From assembly GCA_004802705.1 (NCBI GenBank), contig SGPL01000411.1:1-30348 (forward strand): DNA of 30,348 nucleotides. Reading direction: 5' to 3'. Under the pieces are notes generated by a model that saw only the letters and a program-made list of their open reading frames with translations, made no database searches and was not told where the DNA came from. The translations under genes and the position numbers were made by a program. How positions within the stretch are numbered: the first letter of the stretch is position 1; each line of letters opens with the position of its first letter. Positions 27,323 through 30,348 of the stretch are shown here, piece by piece. Source of the stretch: Bondarzewia mesenterica (taxonomy: Eukaryota; Basidiomycota; Agaricomycetes; Russulales; Bondarzewiaceae).

Positions 27323-30300
27323 ATGAGTGCAGAAAGAGAGGAATACCTCGCTGTTCTCAAAGCTTCTTACGACTATACTCCTCAGTCTGATGATGAAATC
27401 CAGGTGAAGGAGGACCAGATCCTCCTGCTCATCGAGAAGACAGACGAAGAGTGCGTTTCTCGTATGCGGTTCGTCCGCACTCTTCACTTATCATTTGCAC
27501 GTCTTGCAGCTGGTGGAAAGTCAAGATCAAGGGCGACTCTCCGGACGACGAGGGCCCCGCCGGCCTCGTTCCAGCCGCATATATTGAACAGGTGTGTCTC
27601 GCTCACTCACGCCGTAACCCGCGCATTTACCAGTATCTTCTGCTAGGCCGAGCCCACAGCTACGGTCAAGGTGCAATACGACTACGATGCCGCATCGCAA
27701 GGCGAGCTATCGGTCAAGGAGGATCAAATCTTGTTGGCGTTCGGAAACGAGGAGGAGGGCTGGTTGCTCGTGCAGACTCAGGAGAGGGACAAGGCGGGCT
27801 ACGTCCCCGGAAACTATGTAGAGGAGGTGCGCAGACCTTGCATTATTGAATCAGATCATGCTGTTGAAAAGACGCACATCCATTCTCATCATAATCTTGA
27901 CCTCAGAGCACTGGTGACGACGAGCCCGCAGCGCCGGTGCCAGCTCAGATTATCATCCCAGATTCAGTACGAAATATCGCGTGCTTCGTCTATGTCTATC
28001 GCTGACGCATCCCCGCAGCCCCCTCGTCGTGCTCGCCCTGTGAGCACCTACACCGATCCGGCAGACCTCGTCGCCGCAACTGCATCGAGAGCCAAAGCAG
28101 ACGGCATTCAGACATGGGCTATAGCCGAAGTAGACAAGAAGGGCAAGAAGAAGAAGGGCACACTTGGTATTGGTAACGGTGCCATCTTCTTTGCGAGCGA
28201 GGCGGACAAGGTGTGTATCCTCCCCTCCCCGACCCTCCTGCCCTCGATCCTCCTTCCATCCTTCCCCCCATCTCCTCTCTTTCTTTCCCATCTTCAACTT
28301 TGAAGGCGACTCACGCGCCAAATGCAGACTCCCGTGCAGAAGTGGCAGACGGCACATATCACGTCGGCCAAGATTGACAAGACTAAGCACGTGCTCATCG
28401 ACATCGGCGGTGCGAGCCCCATCAGCCTGCACTTCAACGTGGGCTCGAAGGACACGGCCGAGGCGATCACGACGAAGCTCGAGTCTTCGCGAGCGATTGC
28501 CAGCGGCTCCTCCTCCACTCCCGCTCCCGAACCCGGGCCATCCCCGCCCGCAGACCCTATGCCCGAGACTCGTTCGCTCCCGCCGCCAATCCGCACGGAC
28601 GGAAGCGTTAGCCCGGGGAAGAAAGGTGCGTCGGTGCACTTTTCAGAATTAAGTCCCGCCATCATCCCGCCGCGGGATGCAGACGAGTCGGACGAGGACG
28701 AGCCGGCAGCGGAAGAGGCAGTTAAGACGGGCGTTGCCGTGTTGGAAGCAGAGGGCGAAGAGGCGGTGGCGCTGTATGACTTCCAGGCGCAGGGTGACGA
28801 CGAGCTGACGGTGCTTGAGGGCGAGCAACTGTGGATCATCGAACGGGACGGCGATGAATGGTGGAAGTGCCGGAACATTAAAGGGGACGAGGGTGTTGTC
28901 CCTGCATCTTACATCGAAGTGAGTTTTGATCCTTGCTTACTTTGTCCGTGCAATTGGAGCCTGCGAGCAGTGGTACTGATGTTCTATTTCAGCCTTCTGA
29001 TACGGGCACCCCTGCGCCTCCACGTGCCGTGGCAGCTGCCGTCGAAGAGGACGAGGAGGATGATACGGAGGCGCGCGAGGCGGAGGCACGTGCAGAGGCG
29101 GAACGTGTAGAAAAGGAGAAGGAGCGCAAGCGGCAGGAGCAGGAGCAGCGTGCAAAGGCTGTTGCTGCTGCCGCCGAGGTAGAACGGAAGCGCAAGGAGC
29201 GGGAAGTACGTGAAGCAGAGCAGAAAGCGCGGGATAGAGCGGTGGCGGCGGTGGCGGCGGAGGTTGATACGCGGAGGTCAGAGTCTCCTCGGCCAACGTG
29301 AGTACCCGTCCTTTCCTTTTTATTTTTCTCACTTGGTGGGCATTCTGATTGTTGGTCGCGTTCTGTCCCAGGTCATCTTCAAAGTCGAAGGGCTCTTTAG
29401 ATGGGTCGTCGCGTAGTTCAATGGACAAACGCGGTCCCCCGCCCGCTGAGAAGACGCGCGTATGGCACGACCGCTCGGGGCAGTTCCGCGTCGAGGCGGC
29501 CTTCTTAGGCTTCGCTAACGGCAAGATACGCCTACATAAGGTCAATGGCGTGGTGATCGAGGTGCCCTCGGAGAAGATGTCGGTCGAGGACATGAACTTT
29601 GTCACCAAGCTAATGAGCCGCAAGCAGTCCTCAGGCTCGCCCGTGCCCCGCTCGTCGGCCGACGACGACGACGAGCCACTCGCCGCCCGGCGCACCTCGC
29701 TCCGCACGGACCCGCGCAAGCAGCCCAATCGTGTCGCGCCGAAGAAGGGCCCGACGGTCGACTGGTTCGAGTTCTTCCTCAATGCGGGCTGCGACATTGA
29801 TGACTGCACGCGGTACGCGTCCGCGTTTGAGCGCGACAAGATTGACGAGGCGATCTTGGCGGACATCACGGAAGGTACTATGCGCTCGCTTGGTCTGCGA
29901 GAGGGCGACATCATCCGTGTTCGCAAGGCGATTGAGCAGCGCGCACCTAAACCTGCGAGCAAGTCGACCGCCGACGAGAATCAGGTCCAGCGCGATGAAG
30001 AGCTCGCGGGTCAGCTTCTAAGCGAGGAGACGAAGCAGCACCCCGTCGCCAGTCCTCCAAACCTGTTCGCTGGACCGGGCGGCGCGCTCAAGACGGCGCG
30101 TAGAGGCCGCCCCCAGCCGAGCAAGAGCCTGCCGCCGACGTCCGTCGACATCAACGCCATCTCGACCGCGTCCGACCAGATCCAGCGTAGTGTGACACCC
30201 CAGGCGGCGAGCCCCAATGGTATTGCATCGCCCGTGCAAGCCCCTGCAAGAACGGCGTCTGCGCTTGCGGTCAGCAGCGGATTCGACGACGACGCGTGGA

Positions 30301-30348
30301 CGAATCGGCCAAGTTCGACGAAACCCATCGCGCCCACTCCCCCCGTCA
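27323..30348 (+). CDS. SLA1: Endocytic actin-patch adaptor SLA1 (3' end beyond window)
   Basis: Exons 27323-27450, 27510-27591, 27647-27826, 27907-27966, 28019-28210, 28328-28918, 28993-29297 and 29372 to the edge give about 838 residues so far. Domains in order: SH3-1 (LKASYDYTPQSDDEIQVKED, WWKVKIKG, GLVPAAYIE), SH3-2 (VQYDYDAASQGELSVKED, GYVPGNYVE), a PH-like region (IQTWAIAEVDKKGKKKKGTL, TKHVLIDIGG), SH3-3 (EAVALYDFQAQGDDELTVLE, DEWWKCRN, GVVPASYIE), a highly charged Glu/Lys/Arg coiled coil, SHD1 (RVWHDRSGQFRVEAAFLGF) and the SAM-like SHD2 (VDWFEFFLNAGCDIDDCTRY). Sla1 links cargo, clathrin and Las17/WASP at cortical actin patches. The C-terminal repeats of Sla1 would lie beyond the edge. 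Exon 8 is GC-rich with low-complexity Ser/Pro/Ala parts. Confidence 0.96.

Noticed and set aside
28211..28327. CT-rich tract in SLA1 as a possible separate element
   Set aside because: It is an ordinary intron (GTGTGT...TGCAG) with a long pyrimidine tract; the flanks join in phase within the PH-like region.
27953..28878. Minus-strand open frames opposite SLA1
   Set aside because: They are reverse shadows of GC-rich SLA1 exons, which have clear SH3 and PH-like homology on the plus strand.

Overview
The window is nuclear DNA of a filamentous basidiomycete, most likely an Agaricomycete. Genes are dense and cut by many short introns (mostly 45-70 nt), intergenic gaps are a few hundred bases, and the gene content fits: a FunK1 kinase, a B-box/DUF2009 protein, a secreted S28 peptidase and a monofunctional Mtd1. 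Undetermined bases (N) fall almost only in about 8490-14025 and 22820-24670, so reading frames there are less certain. All exon boundaries were inferred by eye from GT-AG signals, reading frame and family consensus.

Layout, left to right: (1) 1-4198, minus: 5' part of a large gene that I identify as a fungal homologue of VIRMA/virilizer, the scaffold of the m6A mRNA methyltransferase complex; it runs off the left edge. (2) 4453-5455, plus: an ORM/ORMDL regulator of sphingolipid synthesis, divergent from VIR over a 254-bp promoter. (3) 5942-7543, minus: NAD-dependent methylenetetrahydrofolate dehydrogenase (MTD1), nine exons including one of 18 nt. (4) 7700-7970, minus: an unexplained coding-like patch next to a short telomere-like repeat. 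(5) 8570-8760, plus: remains of an S28 peptidase, followed by an intact 12-exon S28 serine peptidase at 9659-11941. (6) 12471-14679, plus: a B-box + DUF2009/UPF0652 protein with one apparent homopolymer frameshift. (7) 14958-16669, plus: translation initiation factor eIF3m. (8) 16670-18356: no intact gene, but three orphan exon-like fragments. (9) 18418-20904, plus: FunK1-family kinase. (10) 21501-23638, minus: translation release factor eRF3 (SUP35). (11) 24035-25838, minus: TFIIIA-type zinc-finger protein for 5S rRNA transcription. (12) 26160-26678, minus: small two-helix membrane protein of unknown function. (13) 27323 to the right edge, plus: endocytic adaptor SLA1, truncated by the window.

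Functionally this is mostly a housekeeping neighbourhood, rich in gene-expression genes (VIR, eIF3m, eRF3, TFIIIA) mixed with membrane and lipid homeostasis (ORM1, SLA1) and one-carbon metabolism (MTD1). The more variable parts are the S28 duplication/relic block and the 16.7-20.9 kb segment around the FunK1 kinase. I found no CRISPR array, rRNA, tRNA or intact transposon. No wholly new system is evident; the points most worth following are the VIR homologue, the decayed S28 copy, the orphan fragments at 17 kb and the unexplained patch at 7.8 kb.
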